A model generated the notes under the pieces. It was not told where the DNA came from, searched no databases, and worked only from the letters and a program-made list of their open reading frames with translations. DNA of 64,000 nucleotides. Origin: Bacteroidales bacterium UBA6366. Its GTDB lineage: Bacteria; Bacteroidota; Bacteroidia; Bacteroidales; UBA932. Location: positions 1-64,000 of the forward strand of contig DJRG01000029.1 of NCBI GenBank assembly GCA_002438845.1. Reading direction: 5' to 3'. The first letter of the stretch is position 1, and the number at the start of each line of letters is the position of its first letter. Positions 1 to 9,024 of the stretch are shown piece after piece. The translations under genes and the position numbers were made by a program.

Positions 1-53
1 ACCATTCTCAGGGAAGGTCATTGTCTGGCTTATGTCAGTTCAATGCAAACAGC

Positions 54-106
54 ATTTGTTTATCGCAATAAACAAATTTAATGCGAATTTGTTTATTGCG
101 ATAAAC
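54..106. promoter_or_regulatory. Two palindromic operator-like sites upstream of the AAA ATPase
   Basis: Two related inverted repeats lie 33 bp apart, centre to centre. The first (54-77) has perfect 10-bp arms ATTTGTTTAT / ATAAACAAAT around CGCA. The second (91-106) has arms GTTTAT / ATAAAC around TGCG. The 16-bp cores GTTTATCGCAATAAAC and GTTTATTGCGATAAAC are exact reverse complements. They lie immediately upstream of a Bacteroidota-type -7 box, TATATTTG at 112-119, with the second site over the expected -33 position. This geometry suggests repressor binding. The binding protein is unknown. Confidence 0.6.
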
Positions 107-111
107 ATTTA

Positions 112-119
112 TATATTTG
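112..119 (+). promoter_or_regulatory. -7 promoter box TATATTTG for the AAA ATPase gene
   Basis: TATATTTG matches the Bacteroidota -7 consensus TAnnTTTG and lies 17 bp before the ATG at 137. It excludes upstream in-frame ATG codons as the likely start, because they would lie before the promoter. Confidence 0.5.
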
Positions 120-136
120 CAAAAAAGCATTGCATT

Positions 137-1348
137 ATGGATATTTTATTCGACCGTCATATTGAATACCTCTCTGACGTACCTAAGGAATTCACTCGCG
201 GACTGATGAATGCGATAGATTGGGATTCAAGGCTCGTGATGATCCGCGGACCAAAAGGCGTTGGAAAATCCACACTGATGCAGCAGTATGTGCTGAAAAA
301 TTTCGGACCCACAGATCGCCATATTCTATATTGCTCCGCCGACACGGCGTATTTTTCCAATCACTCCCTGATTGACACTGCGTCAGAATTTGTGAAGAAA
401 GGTGGCAAGGTTCTTCTTATTGACGAAATTCACAAGTACGAGAACTGGAGCAGGGAAATCAAAGAGATCTATGATCTCTATAAAGGGTTGAAGGTTATCC
501 TCAGCGGATCATCACTGATTCAATTAAATGACGGACAGGCGGATTTGTCAAGAAGGGCTGATGTGTATGATATGCCGGGATTATCTTTCAGGGAATATCT
601 TTGGTTCCGCACCAAGCGTGAGATAAAGCCAGTGCCCCTACATCTACTTCTATCCGATCCCAATGGATTCTGCCTGGCGGTAAGAAAGGTATGCCGCCCG
701 TTGGAATATTTTCCAGATTATCTTAAAAGCGGTTATTACCCTTTCTCATTTGAAAAAAGCAAGACATACAAGAATCTTGTGGAAAATGTGGTAAATTACA
801 TCATTGACAGCGAATTGACAAGATACAGAGGAATAAGTGTCTCCAACACGAGAAAGATAAGCGCACTTCTTCAAGTGGTCTCCGGAATGCTGCCATACCT
901 CGTGGATGTGTCCAAATTATCAAGAAGTCTGAGCATCGACAGAGTCACACTCTTAAAGTATTTCAAATACCTTGATGAAGCGAAAGTGATCAGATGTCTA
1001 TACACAGAAATGGACAAGATATCCAATCTTCAGAAGCCCGACAAGCTGCTGATGGACAACACAAATCTCCTCTACACATTCTCAGATGGCGAACCTGAGA
1101 CAGGAACCGCACGAGAGACGTTCTTCTGTAATCAATTGGCCTCCGCCGGACACAAACTTGAGTACGGAGGACTTAAAACAGGAGATTTTAGGATAGACAA
1201 CAAAATTGTAATAGAGGTTGGAGGTGCTGGAAAGGATTACTCCCAAATAAACGACGCTGACATCAATAACGCAGCTCTTGCCGTTGACAACATCGATATG
1301 GCAAACGGCAAGAAAATTCCACTCTGGGCATTCGGCTGCCTATATTGA
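137..1348 (+). CDS. AAA-type P-loop ATPase (ATP-binding protein, DUF4143-type)
   Basis: This 403-residue protein belongs to the large family of stand-alone AAA ATPases common in Bacteroidota. Walker A is GPKGVGKST at residues 38-46. Walker B is VLLIDEIHKY, with D96 and E97 as the Mg/catalytic acidic pair. The middle part resembles a winged helix. The C-terminal 80 residues resemble the nuclease-like fold of these proteins (FRIDNKIVIEVGG). The ATG at 137 was chosen because an earlier in-frame ATG at 32 lies upstream of the promoter box and translates the palindromes. It is transcribed alone and converges on mltG. The family's role is poorly known; it is often listed as an accessory ATPase of genomic islands. 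Confidence 0.85.
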   Translation: MDILFDRHIEYLSDVPKEFTRGLMNAIDWDSRLVMIRGPKGVGKSTLMQQYVLKNFGPTDRHILYCSADTAYFSNHSLIDTASEFVKKGGKVLLIDEIHKYENWSREIKEIYDLYKGLKVILSGSSLIQLNDGQADLSRRADVYDMPGLSFREYLWFRTKREIKPVPLHLLLSDPNGFCLAVRKVCRPLEYFPDYLKSGYYPFSFEKSKTYKNLVENVVNYIIDSELTRYRGISVSNTRKISALLQVVSGMLPYLVDVSKLSRSLSIDRVTLLKYFKYLDEAKVIRCLYTEMDKISNLQKPDKLLMDNTNLLYTFSDGEPETGTARETFFCNQLASAGHKLEYGGLKTGDFRIDNKIVIEVGGAGKDYSQINDADINNAALAVDNIDMANGKKIPLWAFGCLY

Positions 1349-1387
1349 CCGCGTCAGTCTTAGGCCATTGACCGGAAAGAGAGTGGT

Positions 1388-2416
1388 TCACCGGCCGGAG
1401 GTGCGACGGGCATCGAGGGCGCGCTGGAACTCGCGGGCGTTGCGGTTGTGCTCGGAGAGGGTGGAGGCGAACTTGTGGGTGCCGTCCATGGCGGCGCTGG
1501 CGCAGAAATAAAGGTAGCCGTGGCGGTCAGGGTTCAGGACTGCCTCAAGGCTGGCTTTGTCGGGCACACAGATCGGGCCGGGAGGAAGACCTTCATGAAG
1601 GTAAGTGTTGTACGGAGAGTCAAACTCCAGATGCTTGAACAAAATCCTGTTAAGAGTGTAACCGTAGCAGAAAGCCACCGTAGGGTCAGCCTGAAGGCGC
1701 ATCCCGAGATGCAGGCGGTTGAGGTACACGCCGGCGATGGAGGAATATTCAGGAGCATGGTTCGACTCGCTCTTGACGATGGACGCCACGATCGATACCT
1801 GCTTGGGAGTCAAGCCCTGCGCCTCGGCCTTGGCGACATTCTCAGCGGTCCAAAAGGCATCGTAGGCGGCCTTCTGCTTGTCCAGGATGTCTTTCATCGA
1901 AGCGGTCCAATAGACCTGATAGGTGTCAGGCATTATCAGAGAAAACACGTCAGAGGGGGAGAAACCGTAGCCGGCAAGTAGGATGGAGTCATTCAACGCG
2001 TCGGCTACCACAGCGGAATCCAACATCATCTGGTTGCCTATCTTGCGGGCGATCTGTCCATTGAGCCTCATCGTGCCAGAAAGAACCAGATTAACAGGTG
2101 ACTGCCAACCATTTTTCAGCATCCTCACAACATAAACGCTCGGTTTGCTTTTCTCAACGACATAATGCCCGGGCTTCAAATCGCTGTCGATCAAACTCTT
2201 CCTAACCACTCTGGCCAAACTGCGACGATTTATGACAATGCTGTCAGGAATCTGTCCAAGCACCTCAGCCACCGTCATCTTCGGACGGACATACAACTCA
2301 GCCTTGCCGGAAAAATTCGGCTTGCGGTTGTCTGCGTACCAGCGGCCACCGACAACGCCAAGGATCACAATCACCACCAACGCGGCGAACAGTACAATCA
2401 ACTTCCAAGTCTTCAT
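1388..2416 (-). CDS. mltG: Endolytic peptidoglycan transglycosylase MltG (YceG-like)
   Basis: The 342-residue inner-membrane protein has one N-terminal membrane anchor (about residues 6-24) and a periplasmic YceG/MltG domain. The motif VASIVKSESN contains the catalytic glutamate E217, and the conserved ADPTVAFCYG and YNTYLHEGLPPGPI segments follow. MltG cleaves nascent glycan strands and is thought to end glycan polymerisation. The length matches the family. Its start codon overlaps the stop of the upstream glucosaminidase gene by 4 bp (ATGA), so the two cell-wall enzymes are probably translationally coupled. Confidence 0.93.
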   Translation of the reverse strand: MKTWKLIVLFAALVVIVILGVVGGRWYADNRKPNFSGKAELYVRPKMTVAEVLGQIPDSIVINRRSLARVVRKSLIDSDLKPGHYVVEKSKPSVYVVRMLKNGWQSPVNLVLSGTMRLNGQIARKIGNQMMLDSAVVADALNDSILLAGYGFSPSDVFSLIMPDTYQVYWTASMKDILDKQKAAYDAFWTAENVAKAEAQGLTPKQVSIVASIVKSESNHAPEYSSIAGVYLNRLHLGMRLQADPTVAFCYGYTLNRILFKHLEFDSPYNTYLHEGLPPGPICVPDKASLEAVLNPDRHGYLYFCASAAMDGTHKFASTLSEHNRNAREFQRALDARRTSGR

Positions 2417-3552
2417 TTTCTCACTTTTTTGCCGCGAAGGATGACAGTGTCACCCTCACGAAGTTCATAACCGGCCGGAAATCCGTTCATCTTCTTCACA
2501 CTGGACATCTTCACGGCGAATCGCTGACAGATGTCACGCAGCGACTCCCCGTCCTCGCCCACAATGTACTTGTCAAGCCCCTTCTCGGACTGGTTCTTCT
2601 TTGCCTGCAAATAGACCACCGTACCTGGCAGAAGTTCCTCAGAGCGAGTCAAATCATTGAATCTCAACAATTCATTCAGATAAAGATGGTATGACCGAGC
2701 GATACTTGAATATGTCTCCCCCTCCACCGAAGTGATGAACGGAACCCCGTTGCGGGAATATGCCTCCCTGGTCAACGAGAAACTGAACACCTCCAACCCA
2801 CTCTTGTCTATCCTCTTCGGTTCCTCAAGAGAAAGCGGCGACGCAGGGATCACATCCGGCACGGCTTCCTCACTGGAACGCATTTTCTTTCTGGCCTTGC
2901 GTGCCTTCCTCTCCCGACGGATCTCCTTACGAGTCTTCTCTTTCTTGGCGACGTACTGTTTGCCACCCTTGGACGCCTCGGAGCCAACAGATGATGATTC
3001 CGTCGTCTGAGACTCCGCCTTCAACAAGCGCTCAGACTCTTCGGAAGTCATTGTGTCATATTCATAAAGCCTGTAATCCTCAATGTATTTGATGAGTTTG
3101 GCGGGATAGTTCGGATCTGTCGCGTAACCGGCCTTCCTCAAGCCATACGCCCATCCTTTGTAGTCCGTGGTCTTCAGTTCGAAGAGGAACTTGTAGCGAT
3201 CCCGGTAGCGAAGGAAGTCCGAATGATCCTGAAACGACTCGTCAGCAGAGTCATACACTCTGAAACACTCCCCTTTCGCATCGTCATCGTAACGCATCGA
3301 CTTGCCTTTCCAATCCTTGTGACACTTGATCCCGAAATGGTTGTTCCCTTCTGTGGCCAAAGAAGACAACCCGTAACGTGACTCCAAAATGCCCTGAGCC
3401 AAGGTGATGCTGGCAGGGACTCCGCTGCGGTACATCTCACGGACCGCCGTCGGAGCCCATTTCCGGATATACCTTTCCTGGGGCGTGCCCTGAGCGAGGG
3501 CAGCCACCTGACACAGAACAAAACTTATGAATATGATAATCTTTCTCATCAT
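2413..3552 (-). CDS. Exported glucosaminidase with LysM domains (peptidoglycan hydrolase)
   Basis: The protein has 379 residues (377 if the second ATG is used). A signal peptide ends near AALAQG (residue 21). A GH73-like N-acetylglucosaminidase domain covers about residues 25-170, with LAQGILESRYG carrying the likely catalytic acid E57 and the family motif NNHFGIKCH. A basic, Lys/Arg-rich linker follows (about 205-235). Two LysM-like peptidoglycan-binding segments lie near 260-310 and 325-375. It would cleave or remodel peptidoglycan in the periplasm. It overlaps mltG by 4 bp and is the first gene of that two-gene unit. Confidence 0.88.
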   Translation of the reverse strand: MMRKIIIFISFVLCQVAALAQGTPQERYIRKWAPTAVREMYRSGVPASITLAQGILESRYGLSSLATEGNNHFGIKCHKDWKGKSMRYDDDAKGECFRVYDSADESFQDHSDFLRYRDRYKFLFELKTTDYKGWAYGLRKAGYATDPNYPAKLIKYIEDYRLYEYDTMTSEESERLLKAESQTTESSSVGSEASKGGKQYVAKKEKTRKEIRRERKARKARKKMRSSEEAVPDVIPASPLSLEEPKRIDKSGLEVFSFSLTREAYSRNGVPFITSVEGETYSSIARSYHLYLNELLRFNDLTRSEELLPGTVVYLQAKKNQSEKGLDKYIVGEDGESLRDICQRFAVKMSSVKKMNGFPAGYELREGDTVILRGKKVRK

Positions 3553-3638
3553 GTAGACTTACAATAGACTGTAAATATAGTGATTTTTGGCCGATGGACG
3601 ATTCAGCCGGCCAAGGGTCTTTACCAATAAGACAATTC

Positions 3639-4580
3639 CTACCCCAATTTCACAAGCGGAATGTCGAAAACATCCCCGTCGTTGGCGGCGTAGGTCTCAG
3701 GAAATATGCTCCTGCACTCCGATTCGTAAACGGAGATGTTCTTGCATCGTGAGGAATAATGCCCGATCACGAGCTTCTTCACGCCTGCGTCGAGTGCGCA
3801 TCTGGCGGCCTGGAGGGTCGTGGAATGATGTCTCGCCGCCGCCTGCTCCTCAAGATCAGCCGTGTATGTCGTCTCGTGATAGAGCAGATCCACACCCTTT
3901 ACCCAAGAGGCCAATTCCGGGAACGGGGCTGTGTCGCTGCAATAGGCGAACGAACGGGGTACGTAAGGCCTGTAGCCAAGTTCCTCGAACGGGAGCACTT
4001 CGGTGCTGCCGTCAGGATATTCACGGACCACATCCTCGCCACGCTTCACGTTGCCTATTTCAGTGAGTGAGAGGGCATATTCATCAATCTTCCACTTTTT
4101 GACGTTCATCTGAGGCTCCTTTTCCCGGAAGAGCCAGCCGAAGGTTTCGATCTTGTGGTTTAGCGGGAAAGCGTAGACTTCAAGGGATTTGGTGTGATAG
4201 ATCATTTCGGGAGCCTTCATATTCATAGGAATATGCCGTATCTCGAACGAAATGCCCTCGCCGTAGTAGGAAAGGAAGAATTTCAGGATCGGACCGAAGC
4301 TGACCGGAGCGTAGATGTTCAGGGGTGTCATCCTTGAAAGCATACCCATTGTGGAAAGCAGGCCGAAAAGTCCGAAGACATGGTCGCCGTGGATGTGGGA
4401 AAGGAAGATGGAGTCTATCTTCATCGGAGAGACATTGCTTTCCTGAAGACGTGTCTGCACACCCTCTCCGCAATCAATTAAAAACGAGCGCCCATGTACG
4501 GAAAGTACCTGAGCGCTCTGATTTCTTCCGGGGATGGGCTTGGCCGAAGCCGTGCCCAACACCGTCAATGTAAAATCCAT
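3639..4580 (-). CDS. rnz: Ribonuclease Z (tRNA 3' endonuclease)
   Basis: This 313-residue metallo-beta-lactamase-fold protein has the zinc-binding motif HIHGDH at residues 62-67 in the context FLSHIHGDHVFGLFGLL, and later ligands in CSDTAPFPE and GHYSSRC. Length and motif order match the short-form (bacterial) RNase Z, which removes 3' trailers from tRNA precursors using two Zn ions. It starts 3 bp after the rpsA stop codon, so it is probably cotranscribed with rpsA. Confidence 0.95.
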   Translation of the reverse strand: MDFTLTVLGTASAKPIPGRNQSAQVLSVHGRSFLIDCGEGVQTRLQESNVSPMKIDSIFLSHIHGDHVFGLFGLLSTMGMLSRMTPLNIYAPVSFGPILKFFLSYYGEGISFEIRHIPMNMKAPEMIYHTKSLEVYAFPLNHKIETFGWLFREKEPQMNVKKWKIDEYALSLTEIGNVKRGEDVVREYPDGSTEVLPFEELGYRPYVPRSFAYCSDTAPFPELASWVKGVDLLYHETTYTADLEEQAAARHHSTTLQAARCALDAGVKKLVIGHYSSRCKNISVYESECRSIFPETYAANDGDVFDIPLVKLG

Positions 4581-4583
4581 GGA

Positions 4584-6431
4584 TTATTCACCTTTCTCGA
4601 ACTTGTCCTTGAGGGCGGCGAGCTCGCTGATGTCACCGAGGGTGGTCTTCTCCAGGTTGGAGTTGATCTTCTTGACCGCCTTCTTTGTGTTGTCAGCCTC
4701 TACGGCCACCTTCTCGGCCTTAGCCTCAGAGTATGTTCTTACGTGAGAGAGAAGGATCCTGCGGGTGCTTCTCCTAAGCTCGATGACCTTGAACGGAAGG
4801 GTCTCGCCGACAACGGCCTGCTTGCCATCCTCCTTGATGAGGTCACGGCTGAACGCGAAGCCTTCGTCGTCACCCTCAAGCTTGATGTTCGCACCCTTAT
4901 CTGTAAGGGAAGCGATGGTTCCCTCAACGGTGGAGCCAACAGGGTACTTCTTCTCGATGGCATCCCAAGGGTTAGGGGTGAGCTGCTTGTGACCAAGGCT
5001 GAGCTTGTGGTTGGCCTCGTCAAAGTCAAGGATCTGAACGTCGATGACATCACCAGGGGACACGAGCTCTGAAGGATGCTTGATCTTGTTCCATGAGAGG
5101 TCGCTGATGTGGATGAGTCCCTCAACTCCGTCCTCCGGCTCTGCGAACACACCGAAGTTGGTGATGTTGCGCACTACAGCCTTGTGAACAGAACCTACAG
5201 GGTACTTGTCGCGGATGCTCTCCCAAGGGTTAGGGGTGAGCTGCTTCAGACCAAGTGACATCTTCCTGTTCTCACGGTCGATGGAGAGGACTTTGGCCTC
5301 TACCTCGTCACCTACCTTGAGGAACTCCTGGGCGCTGTGGAGCCTTGGAGACCAAGACATCTCAGACACGTGGATAAGACCCTCTACACCCGGCTCGATC
5401 TCTACGAAAGCGCCGTAGTCAGCGATGAGGACAACCTTACCCTTGACAACGTCGCCTTCCTTGATGTTGGCGTCGAGGTTGTCCCAAGGATGAGGAGTAA
5501 GTTGCTTGTAACCAAGGGCGATTCTCTTCTGCTGAGGATCGAACTCCTTGACGACAACCTTGATCTTCTGGTCGAGTGAAACGACCTCCTCTGGGTTGTC
5601 GATCCTGCCCCATGACAGGTCTGTGATGTGGATGAGACCGTCAACACCGCCGAGGTCAACGAAGACTCCGTAGTTTGTGATGTTCTTAACTGTACCCTCA
5701 AGGATCTGTCCTTTCTCAAGCTTGCTGATGAGCTCGGCCCTACGCTGCTCCTGCTCTGCCTCGAGAAGAGCCTTGTGGGAAACGACAACGTTGCGGAACT
5801 CCTGGTTGATCTTGACGATCTTGAAGTCCATTGTCTGGTTGACGTAGGCATCGTAGTCGCGGATAGGCTTGATGTCGATCTGAGAGCCTGGGAGGAAGGC
5901 CTCGATTCCGAAGACATCGACGATCATGCCGCCCTTCGTGCGGGTCTTGACGAAGCCCTTGACAATCTCGTCGTTGTTGAACGCCTCGTTGACCCTGTCC
6001 CAAGACTTGAGGGCGCGGGCCTTCTTGTGGGAAAGGATGAGCTGGCCTTTCTTGTCCTCAGCGGACTCAACGTAAACCTCAACCTTGTCACCAACCTTGA
6101 GGTCTGGATTGTAACGGAACTCAGGAGCCTGGATGACACCCTCGCTCTTGTAACCTATGTTGACGATGACCTCTCTCTTGGAGATGGCGGTGACGGTACC
6201 CTCGACAACCTCATTCTCAACGACCTTTGAGAGAGTCTGGTCGTAAGCGTCCTCGATGGACTTCTTGTCCTTGTCGCCATAAATCTCCGCGCCGCCCTCG
6301 AAAGCGTCCCAATCAAACTTGTCAGGAGCGATCGAAGCGTTGAGAGATGTTTTCTTCTCAGCAGGGGCCTCGGCCTTAGGCGCAGCCTCGACCTTGACTT
6401 CCTCTGCTACTTTCTGTGTTTCTTCTGCCAT
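4584..6431 (-). CDS. rpsA: 30S ribosomal protein S1
   Basis: This 615-residue protein contains six S1 RNA-binding repeats. The last four are the most alike, with recurring motifs such as GxVxxITxxGVFxxxxxGVDGLIHISDLSW and LGxKQLTPxPW. The N-terminal 70 residues are acidic and Ala/Glu/Lys-rich, and a charged C-terminal tail follows the sixth repeat, as in Bacteroidota S1. It recruits mRNA to the ribosome, which matters in this phylum, where Shine-Dalgarno sequences are weak. It is the promoter-proximal gene of an rpsA-rnz unit. Confidence 0.97.
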   Translation of the reverse strand: MAEETQKVAEEVKVEAAPKAEAPAEKKTSLNASIAPDKFDWDAFEGGAEIYGDKDKKSIEDAYDQTLSKVVENEVVEGTVTAISKREVIVNIGYKSEGVIQAPEFRYNPDLKVGDKVEVYVESAEDKKGQLILSHKKARALKSWDRVNEAFNNDEIVKGFVKTRTKGGMIVDVFGIEAFLPGSQIDIKPIRDYDAYVNQTMDFKIVKINQEFRNVVVSHKALLEAEQEQRRAELISKLEKGQILEGTVKNITNYGVFVDLGGVDGLIHITDLSWGRIDNPEEVVSLDQKIKVVVKEFDPQQKRIALGYKQLTPHPWDNLDANIKEGDVVKGKVVLIADYGAFVEIEPGVEGLIHVSEMSWSPRLHSAQEFLKVGDEVEAKVLSIDRENRKMSLGLKQLTPNPWESIRDKYPVGSVHKAVVRNITNFGVFAEPEDGVEGLIHISDLSWNKIKHPSELVSPGDVIDVQILDFDEANHKLSLGHKQLTPNPWDAIEKKYPVGSTVEGTIASLTDKGANIKLEGDDEGFAFSRDLIKEDGKQAVVGETLPFKVIELRRSTRRILLSHVRTYSEAKAEKVAVEADNTKKAVKKINSNLEKTTLGDISELAALKDKFEKGE

Positions 6432-6518
6432 AATGGTAATAAAAGATAACTAGTTGTTTAACAATATTTTTACGCCCTACCGGACACGCCAAACCATGGC
6501 CTCCGGTCAAAAGGCTTG

Positions 6519-6548
6519 CAAAAATAGGCAAAAATATCTGATTTACAA
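6519..6548 (-). promoter_or_regulatory. Promoter of rpsA (-33 TTG / -7 TATTTTTG)
   Basis: On the minus strand, TATTTTTG (6526-6519) fits the -7 consensus TAnnTTTG, with TTG (6548-6546) 19 bp upstream as the -33 element. This leaves a leader of roughly 80-90 nt before the rpsA ATG. The leader contains GC-rich segments that could fold. Confidence 0.5.
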
Positions 6549-6566
6549 CAAGAAAAAGGAATAATT

Positions 6567-7514
6567 TCACAACAGTTTGTTCTTCTTGAAGAGGAACACA
6601 ACCAAAGCCACCGTCAGCAGCATCACCCCGAGCAAAAGCACCCACATCCAGCTCTTGTCCATCAGCGGCATCGGAACATTCATCCCGTAGAAACTCGCCA
6701 CCAGTGTCGGAGGCATCAGAAGCACTGAGACAAGAGTGAATATCTTCATGATCTTGTTCTGGTCCAGATTGATAAGACCGACAACCGTGTCCTGAAGGTA
6801 CTCCAGCCTCTCGAAACCGAAGTTAGTGTGGTTGATAAGTGAATTGATGTCCTGAAGCAGTACAGAGAAGCGTCTGTGGAGCTCCTTGGGATACTTGTCG
6901 CTCCTGAGCATGTTGGAGATAAGGCGCTGCTTGTCGACGATGTTCTCGCGCACAAGCATGGTGTTTTCCTGCAACTGATTGATGTCCAAGAGGAAGTCTT
7001 CGTCTATGTCCTCCTGCTGGTTGATTCGTTTGCTGTACTGTGAGATCTCCTTGCTCATCAGCTCGATCATGTCGGCGTCAAGGTCGACACGCTGGTCCAT
7101 GATGCTCGCGAAGACCGTGTAGCCGTTGGGGTAGGACTGAGGCATCGCGACAATCCTGCGCTGGAGTTCCGTGAAACTTCTCAGCGGAACATCCCTCAGA
7201 GTCGTAAGGCAATTTCCGACGAATGTGAAGGAGACGGCCTCCATCGAGTAGTCCTCCGGCCCCGGCATCAGGAAGTTGGTGTTGGCGAAGATCGCGTTCT
7301 CAGTCTCGGAGAAACGGGAGGAACTCTCGATCTCCTCAGCCTGTGCACGGCTCTGGATCTCCTCGCCAAGAAACTCATCCACAGTGTGTTTCTCCTCGCT
7401 GGACGGGGAAAGGATGTCAATCCAAAGGGCATCGTCCCTCTTTATCTTGGAAAGCTCCGTTTCAGATTGGGAAACCAACAGTTTGCCGTTCTGTCTGTAG
7501 AAAATCGCGATCAT
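6567..7514 (-). CDS. corA: CorA-family magnesium/cobalt transporter
   Basis: The 315-residue protein has a large cytoplasmic N-terminal domain followed by two C-terminal membrane helices (about residues 255-275 and 288-308). The signature GMN appears in SFYGMNVPMPLMDKSW at the end of the first helix, and the positively charged tail KKNKLL is typical. CorA forms pentameric Mg2+ channels in the inner membrane. It is flanked by long intergenic regions, so it is probably monocistronic. Confidence 0.93.
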   Translation of the reverse strand: MIAIFYRQNGKLLVSQSETELSKIKRDDALWIDILSPSSEEKHTVDEFLGEEIQSRAQAEEIESSSRFSETENAIFANTNFLMPGPEDYSMEAVSFTFVGNCLTTLRDVPLRSFTELQRRIVAMPQSYPNGYTVFASIMDQRVDLDADMIELMSKEISQYSKRINQQEDIDEDFLLDINQLQENTMLVRENIVDKQRLISNMLRSDKYPKELHRRFSVLLQDINSLINHTNFGFERLEYLQDTVVGLINLDQNKIMKIFTLVSVLLMPPTLVASFYGMNVPMPLMDKSWMWVLLLGVMLLTVALVVFLFKKNKLL

Positions 7515-7639
7515 ACTCTTTCTGTATTATTCCCGGCCCGAGCGTGGGAAAGGTTCCACTTCTATGCGCTGACATTACGGAGAAGTCAGCCCGCAAAAAT
7601 AGGAATATTTTTGCGAATAAGGTAAAAAAATGAATCGAT

Positions 7640-7767
7640 AATAACAAAAAGTCACAGAATAAGGAGCGAAGCGACCGAATGGGTTTCGGGGGATCCTTTC
7701 CCCGTGCCCCTCAGGGGGCTGTCACATAGTGACTGGGGGTTGAATAATATCCCGCTGGGGTTCATAT
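7640..7767. repeat. GC-rich hairpin cluster between mntP and corA
   Basis: This intergenic stretch has several adjacent inverted repeats: GGGG-atccttt-CCCC near 7688-7703, CCCCTcAGGGG at 7717-7727, GTCAC-ATA-GTGAC at 7731-7743, and TTCATAT-tgatt-ATATGAA, which reaches into the mntP stop codon at 7771. The dense block of short stems looks like a dispersed intergenic palindromic element or an mntP terminator, although no clear T-run follows on the minus strand. Confidence 0.4.
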
Positions 7768-7770
7768 TGA

Positions 7771-8334
7771 TTATATGAAACCCAGCAGAATGTTCAGGCC
7801 GATGAGGATCAGGACGGAGCCGCCGAGGATCTCGGCGGGACGGCCGAATCTCTGGCCGATCTTCTGGCCGCCGAACATTCCGCCGATCACGGAGAGCATG
7901 GTCACGATGAAGACAGCGGCAAGGTTCATCATCATCTTGCCGGTCGGGACAAGGCCCATCGAGAGGCTGATGCCGACAGCGAAAGCGTCGATGCTCGTCG
8001 CCACGGCGCCTATTATGACATTTTTCAAGCCGTTCAGGTCGCGGGCCTCGTCCTCATTCTTTATCGCCTCAAGAATCATCGAGCCGCCGACATAGAGCAG
8101 CAACAGGAATCCTATGAAGCTGGCTATCTTATGAATATGCCCGACAAATATGTCGCCGAACAGCCAGCCAAGCGCCATGAGAGCGGTCTGGACAACACCG
8201 AACGCAAGGGCTATAGGAACTATTTTCCTCCATGAGATGCCTTTGAGAGTAACGCTTGAGCATGTCGAGACAGCGAAGCAGTCGGCGCAGAGCGAGACGG
8301 CCAGAAGCAGGGATTCAAATATTGATAACAGCAT
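7771..8334 (-). CDS. mntP: Putative manganese efflux pump MntP
   Basis: This 187-residue protein is almost entirely membrane-spanning (six predicted helices in two repeats of three). Conserved acidic residues lie in the paired motifs LCADCFAVS (helix 1) and SIDAFAVGISLSMG (helix 4), as in the MntP/YebN family that exports Mn2+. Length matches the family (about 185-190). No manganese riboswitch (yybP-ykoY) was recognised upstream. It lies 48 bp downstream of recR and may be read through from it. Confidence 0.88.
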   Translation of the reverse strand: MLLSIFESLLLAVSLCADCFAVSTCSSVTLKGISWRKIVPIALAFGVVQTALMALGWLFGDIFVGHIHKIASFIGFLLLLYVGGSMILEAIKNEDEARDLNGLKNVIIGAVATSIDAFAVGISLSMGLVPTGKMMMNLAAVFIVTMLSVIGGMFGGQKIGQRFGRPAEILGGSVLILIGLNILLGFI

Positions 8335-8382
8335 TGTCTTTCAAGTGTTTTATTCAAGTTGCCAAGGATTCCTCACGGATGA

Positions 8383-9024
8383 TCAAGGCTTGAAAGTCTG
8401 ACGGTTGACAATCGAGCGCCCCAGAGTGAGCTCGTCGGCATATTCAAGGTCATCCCCGAAGCCCAGGCCCCTGGCAAGGGAGGAGACCCTGACGGAATAT
8501 TCAGAGACCTGACGGTAGATGTAGAATGATGTCGTCTCGCCCTCCACGTCGCCGCTCAAGGCCAGAATGATCTCGACCTCCTCGGGCCTCACGTCCCCTG
8601 ACGAGACCATATTCCTCACCCTTTCAACCAACTGCGAGACGGTGATGTCGGAGGGACCGACTCCGGCGATCGGAGAGATTATCCCGCCAAGGACATGGTA
8701 CACACCGTGGTACTGGCCCGTGTTCTCGATGCTCATCACATCGCGGACGCTTTCCACAACACAGATCGTCCGGTGGTCACGGGATTTGTCCGAGCAGATC
8801 GCGCAGACATCCTCGTCGGAAATCATCCAGCATTCGCGGCAATACTTCGACTCATCCCTCATCCTGACGATGGAGTCGGCGAAATGGCGGACGTTCTCGG
8901 AAGGCTGCCGGAGCAGGTGCAAGGCAAGACGCAAGGCGCTGCGCTTACCCACTCCCGGGAGGGAGCCTATGGCCTGCACAGCGTCTTCAAGAAGTTTTGA
9001 CGGGAACTTTTCCGGGGCAGTCAT
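8383..9024 (-). CDS. recR: Recombination protein RecR
   Basis: This 213-residue protein has an N-terminal helix-hairpin-helix (SLPGVGKRSALRLALHLL), a four-cysteine zinc finger (C62, C65, C74, C77), a Toprim domain starting at ICVVESVRDVMSIE with YHVLGG, and a C-terminal RGLGFGDDLEYAD segment. It acts with RecF/RecO to load RecA at gapped DNA. Its ATG directly follows the murQ stop codon, so it is cotranscribed with murQ. Confidence 0.96.
   Translation of the reverse strand: MTAPEKFPSKLLEDAVQAIGSLPGVGKRSALRLALHLLRQPSENVRHFADSIVRMRDESKYCRECWMISDEDVCAICSDKSRDHRTICVVESVRDVMSIENTGQYHGVYHVLGGIISPIAGVGPSDITVSQLVERVRNMVSSGDVRPEEVEIILALSGDVEGETTSFYIYRQVSEYSVRVSSLARGLGFGDDLEYADELTLGRSIVNRQTFKP

Noticed and set aside
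4494..6230. Long open frames antisense to rpsA (up to about 200 codons)
   Set aside because: They lie wholly inside the conserved six-repeat S1 gene, repeat the same low-complexity pattern with each S1 repeat, and match no family.
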